DNA of 25,603 nt, taken from contig LSYV01000022.1 of the NCBI GenBank assembly GCA_001584585.1, positions 1,380,967 through 1,406,569 on the forward strand, in the 5' to 3' direction. A program made the position numbers and the translations under genes. Shown here piece after piece: positions 1-10,415 of this stretch. How positions within the stretch are numbered: position 1 is the stretch's first letter; every line of letters starts with the position of its first letter. The stretch comes from Gonium pectorale. Its lineage: Eukaryota; Chlorophyta; Chlorophyceae; Chlamydomonadales; Volvocaceae. The notes below the pieces were generated by a model. The model made no database searches and was not told the origin of the DNA. It saw only the letters and a list, made by a program, of their open reading frames with translations.

Positions 1-1084
1 GGTCGAGCATAGGGCACATCATGTCGCCGGAGCCCTCGTGACCCACGGGTCGCTCGCCCAGCCAGCAGGTGGTGGAGGTGGAGCGGGCGCACAGCAGCTT
101 GACGGCGTAGGCAGCATCGCCGGCGTACAGGGAGTCGGTGTTGTACGGCGAGAGCTCCGTACCAATGGTGTGGCAGTACTCGGCCGCCTCGGCCCACGTG
201 CGTACGGCACCCAGGAAGAAGAGCGTGTACGTACGGCCGTCCAGGCCCTTGAACGACTTCTGCTGGAACGCCCCGAGCGGCACGGATCCGACGTCTGTCG
301 GCACGTCGCTGCCGCCGCCGCTACCGTAGGCCGGGACGGGGACGGGGGCGGGGACAGGGGCGCCGCCGCCGGGGACGGGGTCGGGACCGCTGCTGGGAGC
401 TGGAGCGGGGTCGGCGGCTGAGGGCGTGTTGACTGGATCAGCGCTGCGGCACACAAAGGACACGACCTGCTGGCAGCCCTGGTAAATGATCCAGTCGTAG
501 GAGGTGACCAGCGGGCAGAGCATCTCGCCGGGTCCGCCCTGCTTGGTCTCCCCCTCCAGCCAGCAGGTCTTTTGGCGGCTGCCGCACAGATCGCGTATTG
601 CGTTTACTGAGTCTCCCAGCGGCTGGTTGCGGTAGGGGCACAGCAGCGAGGGCTTGCCGTTGAACTGCACGCCGTTGCACCAGGACTTGGCATCCTGCCA
701 GGTGCGCAGGTCGCTGTGGAGGCCGGTCTGGAGCACGTACACGTGGCCGTCGGTGCCGTTGAAGGTGGCGCTCTCTGAGGTGGGGTGGCGTGGGCAGAGG
801 AGGGGCAGGCGCGTTTCGGCTAAATAATAGTGGAAAACAACATGGAAGGGCAAGTACAAGTGCTGCACCGGCAACCAGAAGGCTGTAACAAGCTCGGGCA
901 TGCATGGGGGCGGAGGTTTTGTTGCTTGGTAGCAAAAGCATGCGAAAAAGGCGAGGAAGCTGTGTGGGAGCGCAACGTCGCGAGGCTAGCGAGGGACCAC
1001 ACCACCACACTCACCGGCAGTTGCTCCGCACGAGGAGAAAAGTGCAGCGATGGCCACCAGGGCCGCTACACGGAGACCTTGCAT
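1..1084 (-). CDS. Secreted protein with two C-type-lectin-like domains (3' end outside window)
   Basis: Two exons are visible: 1015-1084 and 1-774. The intron (775-1014) has donor G|GTGAGT and acceptor CCTCAG|AG, and phase 1 is kept across it. The start at 1084 gives a typical signal peptide (MQGLRVAALVAIAALFSSCG, residues 1-20), so the product should enter the secretory pathway. Residues about 24-133 form a first C-type-lectin-like domain: a W-x3-A-x2-WC segment, then LC, TCWL, a GEMLCP segment and a closing GCQQVVSFVC. A Pro/Ala/Ser/Gly-rich linker follows (about 134-190). A second copy (about 195-281+) has TWAEAAEYC, LLC, TTCWLGE and MMCP, and is cut by the window edge. The calcium and sugar motifs EPN and WND of classical lectins are not visible, so carbohydrate binding is not shown. 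Such domain pairs joined by proline-rich linkers are common in extracellular proteins of volvocine algae. At least 281 residues are visible; the family call is from motifs only. Confidence 0.8.
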
Positions 1085-4000
1085 CTTGGTAGACGTGGGG
1101 GCAGGGGCTTGCAGCAGCGGGGAGCGAGTGAGGAACAGCAAAGGGGGCTGGTGCAGGAGCAGCAGGAGCCGATGTCGGCAGGCGTCTGACGAACTGCACT
1201 ACTGCCTCTGTGTACCTGAAAAAAATGTGTGTTGAACTTTTATCTGTGTTGCTTGTAGCCTTGCACTCAACTCGGTTTTATGCGTGCAGGGTAATCACAC
1301 CGACGCGACATGGAAATGACCGACATGACATGGACGCGACCCAGCGACAGACGCGACTGAGCGACAAGGCTGCATTTCATGGCTGCAATTTACAATGTGG
1401 TAAGGCATGTAATACGGCTTTAGATCACCCGCACTGTTTCAAACGGTGACGTCTACGGTCCGTGCACGGGCCATGGAACGATCGAAGAACGGCGGACTCC
1501 CGGAGTCAGCAAAGACTGAGACCCGAGTTGCGTGATCCGTGATCTCGCGTTCGCTTTCCAACCTGGCAAATGTGGCCTGTGAGGCCTGTGTGGTGTGACA
1601 GTTGAATGTATGAGTGATGCTGCCATACATGGCCTTGAGCACGCCTGGGCCTGGAACACATACCTATGATGGGTAGGTAACCCCGGTCCTAAGCGCGGCG
1701 TTCGTCATGCCGCGTACCTCCTGCTGCGTGCAAGTGGTTGACCGCACGGAGATCAGCACGTCCCCTAAGCGTGAGGCGAACACGCACAGAAACTCCAAGA
1801 CGAGTACACAGCCCCGTCGCTAAGTTCCCGAGCTGCGGTGGGCTGCAGGTGCCGCACGGTGCAGCAGCGCCCTTGGGCCTTGGCATGGCCCTGCGATTGT
1901 GCTTGCGGGTGCTTGCCTCTGGGGTGGGAATTAGCATCATTGCACCGCTTCTCTCTGGCTCCGGTCCACCGGAACCACAGAATGAGCTTTACCCATCCAC
2001 GAGGCCAGCTAAAGCCCTACGCCTCATGGACCGGTAGGTGCCGTCAAGACTGGGTCAGGTCCGCACACGACATTCATGCGATGGGATCGCTGGGCGTCTA
2101 GGAAAAGTGCCGCAAGCAGAGCGCAAACGCCCACGCAGGCACTTCCCCCAGGCCCTAGTCCCAGCCCCCCCCACCGCAGTCCAGCAAAGGTGTGATGGCC
2201 ATCGGATCCTAAATTGTCACAGCCACTCCAACTCCTCCTCTAGTAGCCACATTTCACGCATAACTGATCAGCAGCGTCCGCGAATCGCAATCACCCAGGC
2301 CTCACAGCAAATGCAACCGCTCCTAAGCTCCGGGAGTCGTCCTGCATGTGAGTAACCGGGCTTGTACTGAGTTGCTTAGAGCGGCCGTCACATTCACGAG
2401 AGGGTGACACGCCTCGCCCCACCATCCGATATCGGACCTGCGTCCCGGTCCGCGCCCACCCTAGGGACCCTCAAAACGTTTACTCCGAACCCCGTAGAGC
2501 TTCCAGTCACGTGAGATGACATTGTGCATACGTGCCCAACCCCGCATCCATACCGCACAGTCGCCCCGGGCGCTCCGGGGTCGTACCCTCCGCGTGCACC
2601 CGACTGCTTGCATTCCGCCCGAAGGATGGAGCGCGTCTGGGGCGCGGCATGCGTGACCCACGAACTTGCCCATCCATTAGTGCCACGCCCGTACACTGAG
2701 CCCCCGGCGTGGCACTGCTGCGAAGCAACCTCGCTGCCTTGTAACAACCCCTCAACCCTCAGGTCCCGGCCGGCGGCCGCCTCCGCCGCTCGCCGCCCAC
2801 GCGGCATCATAACAGAGCTTTGGGCGGAGCCGTCACCCTACCGTACCCTGCAAAACACCTACCAAACACGGACCCTCCAGCCCCGCTACCGCCGTTTAAT
2901 GCCGGCCGGGCAATTAACCCGGTACAGCGTCGGCGTGCGTGCATTGCGTTCTTTTCGTCTTTCTGCCTTCCTGTTCTGTGGTCTTTAGGTGCAGGGTTCC
3001 TTCTCTTCTTGTGTGTGCCGTCGGTGTTTGGTCTTGGCCGCCGTGGTGCGCTGTAGTTAGGGCAGGGTTTCGGTGGTTCTCATCACGGGAGGGCTGCATG
3101 TCCCTCCCGTTGTCCGCGCCCTTTCTCGCCTCTCCGCCTGTAACCTTTCCACAGAAAAAGAATGGCCAGGCTTGCCGCCGGATGCCGCGAGGCCAATCCG
3201 TCAATAACCGCTTGAATACGCAGTATTCAACATGTCCAGAAGCAGTAAACAGTGGTAGAGAAGCGAGGTCCGTCCCGTTAACAAACGCGCATGTCAACTT
3301 TGCGGCCGGTCTCGGCAATCACCGAGCCCGCTCCGTTGCAAGGCGCGACCCTGCCACACGGGCCAGCGGGGCCATGTTCGTGTTGCGCGTACCAGCCGCT
3401 GACTAATCGCCGCCCATGCACGGAACATGAGCCACCCTTCGTAAAACACAGCGTGCGGCACACAGCCGTAACTTAGCCTCAGCTGCGCCATGACGGCTTT
3501 CCCCATCAGCCCCAACCGTCGCCACAACCACGACGTTTGCGGGTGCAGAACGACCTTGCTCGAGGCATATGCCGCAATCTCATCCGCCCATTCCTCAGTC
3601 ATCATTGAATGCGCAAGGCGTGTTGGTGGCGTTGATTGTTTGATTCATTGACTTTTTTATTCTGACCGTTCCGAAAGGGTCGCGGCCTCGCGCCCTCCCG
3701 CGTCTTCCTGTGAACCCCTGTGCGGTGCACGGGGGTAACACGGGGCAGCCCGGTCCACTCGGGCGCTGCGCGTCCGCCTTCCTGAGCTGCCTCCTCGCGG
3801 CCTCCCAACTGGTCAACCCCCTGCCGCCCATCGTCCGCCCTACACCTGCCCTCCTGCCTGCCTGCTCAAAGCACGGCGCTCATCCAGTCCGAGTCTTACC
3901 CACATGCTGAGCCAAAGGAAACCAGCGGCCAACACCAGGTGCGCCGCATCCCTCGCGCCCCCTGGCTGCGTACCTCCGTACGGTATCGCTCTCGTGGAGC

Positions 4001-4323
4001 CGACGTGGAGCCGACGAGGGCTCATTGCGAATGGCCGCCTCACCAGACTGTCCAGGCAGCCTCAGAAGGACATACACATACACAGCGGCGCGGAAGCCCG
4101 CTAGTCACGATGCTCCAATGAGCGCAGGAGTCGCCCCCGGTGGCAGCCCTGCAAACAACCTGTATAAAAGCTTCGGCGCCACGCGCTGCGACACGTTCCC
4201 CCAACACAGCTACCCCTCACCTTGGTCGCGCTAACAGTCGCATGTCGCCCGCAACGCGACTGCAACGCAGCTTCACGCGTGTCCCGCTACGACACGTTTC
4301 CTACCCCCATCTCCAGCCGCCTC
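1085..4323. other. Intergenic region, no supported gene
   Basis: This stretch lies upstream of the lectin-like gene and downstream of the MYND fragment. The reading frames here are short, overlap on both strands and lack the strong GC third-position bias of the real exons. A minus-strand frame at 3294-3605 and a plus-strand frame at 2939-3406 are the longest with some protein-like look, but neither has a recognisable motif. Small repeats are present: GACGCGAC and CGACATG words near 1300-1360, and an 11-bp tandem of TGGAGCCGACG near 3993-4016. The words GCGACACGTTCCCC and ACGACACGTTTCCT recur about 100 bp apart near 4190 and 4290. Positions 2940-3170 are pyrimidine-rich and include a TGTAA at 3139-3143. 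Confidence 0.6.
3085..3110. repeat. Perfect 9-bp palindrome (hairpin)
   Basis: ACGGGAGGG (3085-3093) and CCCTCCCGT (3102-3110) are exact reverse complements with an 8-base loop. It lies in a pyrimidine-rich stretch with a TGTAA word 30 bp downstream. It could be a transcript-end hairpin of an unrecognised unit or a small palindromic insertion. No gene is attached to it. Confidence 0.6.
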
Positions 4324-4836
4324 TCACTCCGCCTCCCCGCGCCCCGCGACCTTGAGCGCGGCACACTGCTTCTTGTGGCCGCTTCCCCAGTGCGCCCGCT
4401 GGCAGGCGACGTCGCAGTACCGTAACACTCCGCAGCCACTGCACGCCCGCAGTTTCAGCGCCGCCTCACACTCGCCGCTCAGGTTGGTGCAGGTGGGATT
4501 GCCGCACAGCCGCAGCCGGCGGGGAGGCCACAGCTCCCGCTGCCCCGGCGGCAGGGCGTCCACGAGCTGCCGCCGGAGGTGCTGCCACTGCTCCTCCTCC
4601 TGCACCTCCGCCGTCTCCCTCGCCGCTCCCCGCTCCTACTGTCCTAGAAGGGCCTCGTGGCGCTGCCGCACGTCTCGCGCCGCCGCCAGCAGCGGCGGCG
4701 GCCGGTCTGTCGTGTCGGACGCGACGGCGCCGCCCCTCATGGCCTCCTTCGCGACTGCATTTTGCATAATGACCAGGTCCACGGCCGCAACCTCCTTGTC
4801 GACCCGGCAGACCATATCGACAACGGCCCGAATGTC
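4324..4836 (-). pseudogene. MYND zinc-finger end of a broken reading frame
   Basis: One minus-strand frame reads from about 4836 to a TGA at 4324-4326, interrupted by a single in-frame TAG at 4636-4638. After the TAG the frame encodes a complete MYND finger. It has CGNPTC near the start, then CSGC, YCDVAC, HWGSGH and KKQC, followed by a short tail. MYND fingers are known as zinc-binding protein-interaction modules, and in algal proteins they often sit at the C-terminus, as here. The part before the TAG (containing DMVCRVDKEVAAVDLV) also looks coding. A GTAGGA...GTGCAG intron that would remove the TAG would be only 40 nt and would shift the frame, so splicing does not rescue it. No start codon with good context precedes the finger, and the 5' side abuts an ATGA microsatellite. 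It is either a decayed paralogue end or the former end of the gene at 4878-8227. A sequencing error in the TAG is also possible. Confidence 0.6.
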
Positions 4837-4872
4837 AAATGAATGAATGAATGAATGTCAAATGAATGAATG
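4837..4872. repeat. ATGA tetranucleotide microsatellite
   Basis: ATGAATGA units occur in two blocks (about 4838-4857 and 4862-4872), each next to the word GTCAAATGA, so a larger unit has also been duplicated. It sits exactly between the stop of the 937-residue gene (4878-4880) and the broken MYND frame. It contains stop codons when read on the minus strand in the MYND frame. Confidence 0.85.
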
Positions 4873-4877
4873 GTTAT

Positions 4878-7800
4878 TCAGTGCCCGGGCGCCCAGTGAT
4901 ACCACGAGTCCCCGTCAAGGCCAGACCCCGGCGGCGCGCGGGAGACCTTGGCGGGAAGCATCATCCAGCGCCGCACGGTGGGCTCCATGGCGGGGTGCAC
5001 ACCCAGCCGCGCCGCAGTAGCTATCAGCCGCTGGGCCAGCGGCGCCAGTGCGGAGCTGACCTCATCGACGAGCTGCTGCGGCCGGGACCCCGCGGCGCGA
5101 TCGCGGCCCCGTTGCAGTCCCTCGTGCAGATTTCTGAGTGTCAGCGCCGTAGCGCCGAGCAGCGTCAGCGGCCGGGACGCAAGCAGCGCCTCGGCCGGCA
5201 GCAGCCGCGCGGCGGCCCGTAGCGCCGCCGTACACTCGGCCGCCGTGCGCATGGCGTCAAAGCCCGTGGCCCGGTACTTCTCGTCGTCGCAGCCCTCGTC
5301 GTCGCACACCAGCAGAAAGCGGTCTCCGAGGCACAGGCCCATGCGTGCGCCGCACAGCACCGCCGTACGGAGACACAGCGCCATCAGCTCCAGGACCGCG
5401 GCGGTCGGGGGCGCTGCACCGCCGGAGCCCGCCTCCTGCTGGCCGTCGCGGCCGGCGGCAGCAGCAGCAGCCGCGGCAGCGCAGGCCGGCAAAAGCACCG
5501 GCAAACCAGCCTCGTTGACGCCAAGCCCCGCCCCAAGCAGCACCTTGCGCAGCGGCTGCAGGATGGCCACGTCCGGGGCGGTCGTTTGGCCGGCGGGCCC
5601 GTCGGGCGGCCGCACAAGCCCAACCTGCGCGGTTTCCCGCAACAGCAGCTTGGCCGCAGTCACCAGCACGCCCAGCTTCCGACCCACTTTCCGACCGCCA
5701 GCCGGCAACGGCGGCGCCTGCGGCTCAACCGCGGCAGCCGCGGGCGGCAGGCCCAGCGCCGTGGAGGCGACGGGCGCGAACAGCGGTCCCAGCACCCGCT
5801 GAACGGCGTTGGACGTGACAAGCAATTGTTTGCCGGCGGAGCCGGCGAGGCGCAGCAGGGAGTCCAGCGTGGGCAAGAAGCCGGCGTCCGCGAGCCGCTC
5901 GGCCGCGTCACGCTGTTGGGCGCCGCTCAGCGCAGACCAGCCTGGGGCAGCGGAGCGGGCGGAAAGGCAGGCACGGCAGGAGGGTAGGCAGGCGAGGGGC
6001 GGCGAGGCGAGGGGCGGTCCCGGAAGCGACACGGGCGCAATAGGCCGGGGCAAGGGACACGGCCGAGAGGAGGACAGGGCGGGCGTCAGGCGCAGGAGGC
6101 GGGTCCGGGCGACGTGTCGAGGAGACAGGGTCGGGGGATACGCTCCGACTGGGCAGTATGACACAAGCGGGCGGACAGGCTGGCAGGCCGCCGGCGTGCG
6201 CTTGGGCCGGGAGGCCTTGGGGGGGAGGGGGGCGATGATGGCGAGCGGCTGCGGACCTCCTGGGCGACACGCTCGCGACCCGCATCGACGCATGCGGCAC
6301 AGCACCAGTGAGCACCAGCGAGCGCCTGCGCGCCGTGCTGTCCCGGCGGCAGCCCCCAGCGCCATGGAGCGCGCAGCAGCCGGGGAGGGGCAGGACAAGG
6401 GCAGGCTGCGCCGGACGGGGAGACCCAAGCGCCAACCTCCCCACGCTGCTCCACCCGCCGCGCCCGCCGCACCCCACCTGCCGACGTATCCTGCAGGCGG
6501 AACCACGAGTCGCCTTTGGCAAGAAAATAGCCAAAGCTATACTCGCAGGGCCCAGGCAAGCCGCCAGGGCTCGCCGCCGTGGCCTCTCGCATGCGGTCCC
6601 CGATCGCGCGATGGCACCATGCCCACGCCTCCAGCGCCGCCGGCAGCAGCTCCCGCGCCTCCGCTGCCGACGCGCGGTACTCCAGCGCCAAGGCGGCCGA
6701 TATGCACAGCCCCGTGGCGATAATGCACACTTCATAACACCACTCCACGGCCGCCGCCGCGCGCGTCTCGCCGACCATATCGATGCACGGCGGCTGCGCC
6801 AGCGCCAGCGCGCGGCCCAGGCGGAGCGCCAGGCGCACCAGCGTCCGGGGCGGCGGCAGCACGGCTGCGGCGGCTGCTGTCCTGCCACGGATCTTGACGG
6901 CCACCAGCCATACCAGAGTCGTCGTATGCACAGCCTCCCACCTTCGCGTCGCGGTCCGCCGATCCATCATCCTGCCCATGACCGCCTCCGCCACGGGCTC
7001 CTCAAACGGTGGCCACCCACCCGCGAGCGCAGCAACGGGCATGTCGGGTACAGTGCCGCCTCCGCCGCCGCCGCTGCAGCCGGTAGCCACGGCCTCCGCC
7101 GCCGTCGCCATCACAGCCGCCGCCGCTGCTGTCGAGGCGCCGCCGTCGGTCTCCAGCTCCGCCACCCGCTCCGCCGCTGCCGCCAACAGGCGCTGCACGC
7201 CGGGCTCGGCCAGCAGCTCCACGATGGCGGCCGACAGGGGCGCCGGCAGGCAGGGGAAATTCGCGGCGGCCCCTGCGAGGGTCTCGAGGGCCTTGAGGAG
7301 TGGCACCAGCGCGCCGCACATGTTGATGGCCAGGCCGGTTGGCCGCCCCGACTCCTCAAAGAGGGGCAGCGCTGGCGCCGCCAGCGTCGCGGCGCACAGC
7401 GCCGGCAGCAGCCGGGAGGCCTGCAGCGAGCAGACCAGCCGCTGAAGCGCCGCCAGGCGGAGAGGGTCCACGGAGCTGGATGGGAAGGCGCCTCCGGCGA
7501 CCTCCTCCGGATACTCACAGAGGGCCGTTGCCACACCGCTGACGACGCCCCAGGTCCGCACCAAGAGAAGGCTGCTGTAGTAGGGCGGGGTGACCTTCAG
7601 GCCACTGGCCACGAAGTTTACCTGGTACGCGCCAGTGCGACGGTTGATGCGTTTTTTCGTCGTGAACGTCGGGTCTTGCTGCGCCTCCCCCGGCTCGGTA
7701 AGGTCGAGAGCGCCGTGCGGCATGCGCCATACCACATCCGACACTAGGCGCGCAACTTCCGCCATGAGCTGCATTAGCTCCTTGTCTGATAGCTGCGAGA

Positions 7801-8227
7801 GCAGCGCTTGGGCGGCCTCCTGCGGCGGCGTCAGCTCCCCGTTCAGGGGTAGCGGCAACAGTAGCGCCAGCAGAATTGTGGTGCTATGGAAGATGTGGAG
7901 CAGAATGGTCAACAGCTGGAGTCCCGCTAAGTGCCATGCGCTCGGCCCGGTGAGAGTGACCGGGGGCAGCTCGTGTAGCAGAGCCAGTAACAGGCGCAGC
8001 GCCGTTCCTGTCCTGGGAACAAGCTCAAGCTTTGCGATGGGTCTCAGCAGCACCTTGCTGGACCAGTCCGCGCCCTCGACCACTGTCAAGCCGACATCGC
8101 AGTACGCACGGAGGAGGCAGTACGCACGCACCTCAGCCGCATCACCGCCCGCTCTATTTTCGAAATCACTCGTTAGGTTGTCCACGAGTGCAGCGAGCAC
8201 CTCAAGGCCCTGACCCGCAGCCGCCAT
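4878..8227 (-). CDS. Large helical protein of unknown function, possibly a MYND-family relative without its finger
   Basis: Two exons: 6478-8227 and 4878-5941, giving 937 residues. The 536-bp intron uses donor CAG|GTGGGG and acceptor CCCCAG|G, with phase 1 on both sides. The start at 8227 (MAAAGQGLEVLAALVDNL) is the first ATG of the open frame; an in-frame TTG lies just upstream. The product is rich in Leu and Ala and mostly predicted-helix-like. It has a very hydrophobic stretch at about residues 103-128 and low-complexity Ala/Gly runs. It has several isolated Cys residues and an acidic CDDEGCDDEKY motif in exon 2, but no complete zinc finger. It ends WYHWAPGH at a TGA. No signal peptide is evident. 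Long helical proteins of this style with a C-terminal MYND finger form a large family in volvocine algae. A MYND finger lies only 40-550 bp beyond this stop, on the same strand but in another frame. I infer, without proof, that this gene belongs to that family and lost its end. Molecular function is unknown. Confidence 0.75.
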
Positions 8228-10415
8228 GATGCGCAAGCCGGAGCCACGGTATGCACCGCACCGTCAAGCAGTGCAGAGCCTGTAACTAGAAGCAATACAT
8301 CGTGGTTGGGCAGCATGGGGCCCTGAGTCTGTCCAGGGAGCCCCAATCCAGTCACCTCCGTACCTTTCCGTACTGTCTTACACGCTCACCGAACGGGCCC
8401 ATGGGCTGCCAGCTAGAATGTGTTCTGCTGCTGCTTACCTGCCTACACCACACTGTTGCGCATAGATCTTTTAGATCACGTACGACACACCCTTACCGTG
8501 CGCAACCCGTAAGCGGTCAGCGACTTGTCAGGAGTGCAACTGCATGCAGAGCCACCCGGGTACCACCTCAGCTGGGAACCAAACTTGCCTTGGCTACACA
8601 GCCTAGCACCGGCATGCAGTGACGTTGAGGCGCACAGCGCAGGCCAACGACCACAGAGAGGCCCACACACAATGGGGGACAATCGCAGGCAGGTCAAGCG
8701 ACCCAAATGCCAGTCGTACTTCTGCCCCAACGACACTACAACCCAAACCTCGGTGCGAGTATGTACGGGTTGTGTACGGGCATTTACGGGTACACAGAAA
8801 GGACCATTGCCACCGTTGCCCGCGTACTGCTGTCTTCCCGCTCCCTACACCGATCCACGCTCGCCCATCCAGTGGAGGGATAGCGAGGGCTTCCACGCCC
8901 ACGCGCCCACCCTCGGCAACTGCCGTACGCAGCTGCACACCGCGCCGCGTTGGACAGGGCACATCCTTGGCATAACGGTCGGTGTGTGTGTCCGTATGTC
9001 GTACACGACTGCTGGACAACAAGGCGCGCATGCAAACATACGACTATGGGCTCACACACGTCGTCACACAGCCGTCGGACCGCAAATCCGCGTTCGCATC
9101 GCATTGCCCCGGGTGGTGAGGTCGAAACCCAACCGCGCGCACGCGCCGGATGGGGCCGATGACGCGGCCTGCACACGTCCGTGGGCGCGTCCGGTTACCC
9201 AGTGTCACTGATGCGGTGTTGCCGGTAATTGCACATGACAGCCATTTTCATCATTTGCCGGTCCCTCTCTTCGGCTGTCAACACGCGCCGCACCACGCAG
9301 AGTGTTGCAAACGATACGATCCGCCATTCTTCTACACCCCACCCCACAAGCATAAAAACAATCGACAGGAGGTCGCAGGGCGGCCCGACACCACAGGTGG
9401 CGACACACACGCACACACACGCATCCGAGGGTAACTGCAGTACGGCAGCATGCGGGCCATCGGCGTCAGTACGTTTTCGTGCACGGGAGCTCACACGCGC
9501 ACAGGAGCCGCGTCGGATTCCCTTTGGCTTGCCCAAGAGGGAGTTGGCCCTCGGGCAATCTACCCAAAATCTACCCATGGCCTCCCCGCCTTTGACGGGT
9601 ACTTGTGTCACGTTTTCGACGTGTAACTCGGTTAAGTTTACACCTTCCAACGCGCCTTCAACCCCAAAAAACGCACATTCCAAGCGCAATCATATACCGC
9701 AGCCAATGTTGACGTACATCTCCCACGGGACGCATATCCTCCGCCTCAAACAGAGTGTTTTCAAAGCTATGACACTACAAAAAGGCGCAGCCCCTCCACA
9801 AACGGATGAATGGAACGGGCGGTCGAGCCGCCTCATCGCCCAGAAGCGCAACGGACAGCTTTCACCGGCTGCTTTTAAGTTCAACATTGACACTGAGGCA
9901 TAACTAAAACTTTGAAGCTCCAAACCTTTCGACGAAAACTGGGCCATACTCATACTTGCTACTGCCGGACAGTGCCGGTACGGTATCTGAACCGGACTCC
10001 AGCCCTCTGCCATCACCGCTAAAGTTCGGTGATGATGTATTGCGTTGCTGCACTGATTCCCGCCCTCTCCCCACCCGGCTTGGTTGCAAGCGGGGTGCGG
10101 CGGGCTTGGCCATCCCCGCACAGCTGCGCCCTATACAGCTGCGCACATAGAACACACGAGACCTAAACCACAGACAGAACACGACGACAAGCGAACTCCA
10201 CCATGAATGTGTACCTAAATTCGGGTGCCCACACCTCCCGCACCTTGCCAGCCGCCGGCACTTGCTTCCTCCCGGCACCGCATGCGGCACTCATGTACTA
10301 ACTGCCGAGTCCCTTCCGAGCAATGGACGCGCTGCATGGCACTTCATGCGCTACGCACCTCACAACACGCCGCCGACGCACCGCCCGTGGGGGCGCCCGC
10401 AACAGCGCCTGCTGC
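8228..10415. other. Intergenic region, no supported gene
   Basis: Nothing here reads as a gene. Frames at 9195-9689 (minus) and 9229-9903 (plus) are open but overlap each other, lack GC-rich third positions and show no known motif. Features seen are a short AC-type microsatellite at 9403-9421, three TACGGG words spaced about 10 bp apart near 8760-8795, and frequent CCGTAC words. The promoter of the 937-residue gene should lie in 8228-8400, but I see no clear TATA box. Confidence 0.6.

Noticed and set aside
3294..3605. 103-residue minus-strand frame (MTEEWADEIAAYASSKVVLH...)
   Set aside because: No recognisable domain and no splice partner, and base composition is unlike the real exons. It could be mobile-element debris, but I cannot support that.
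4597..4637. A 40-bp intron removing the TAG in the MYND frame
   Set aside because: It is too short for this type of genome and its removal would shift the frame.
5384..7747. Long plus-strand frames opposite the 937-residue gene
   Set aside because: They are GC-driven antisense shadows. The minus strand has matching splice phases, a proper start and GC-rich third positions.
9195..9903. Overlapping frames on both strands (164 and 224 residues)
   Set aside because: They overlap each other, cross an AC microsatellite and lack coding-type third-position bias.
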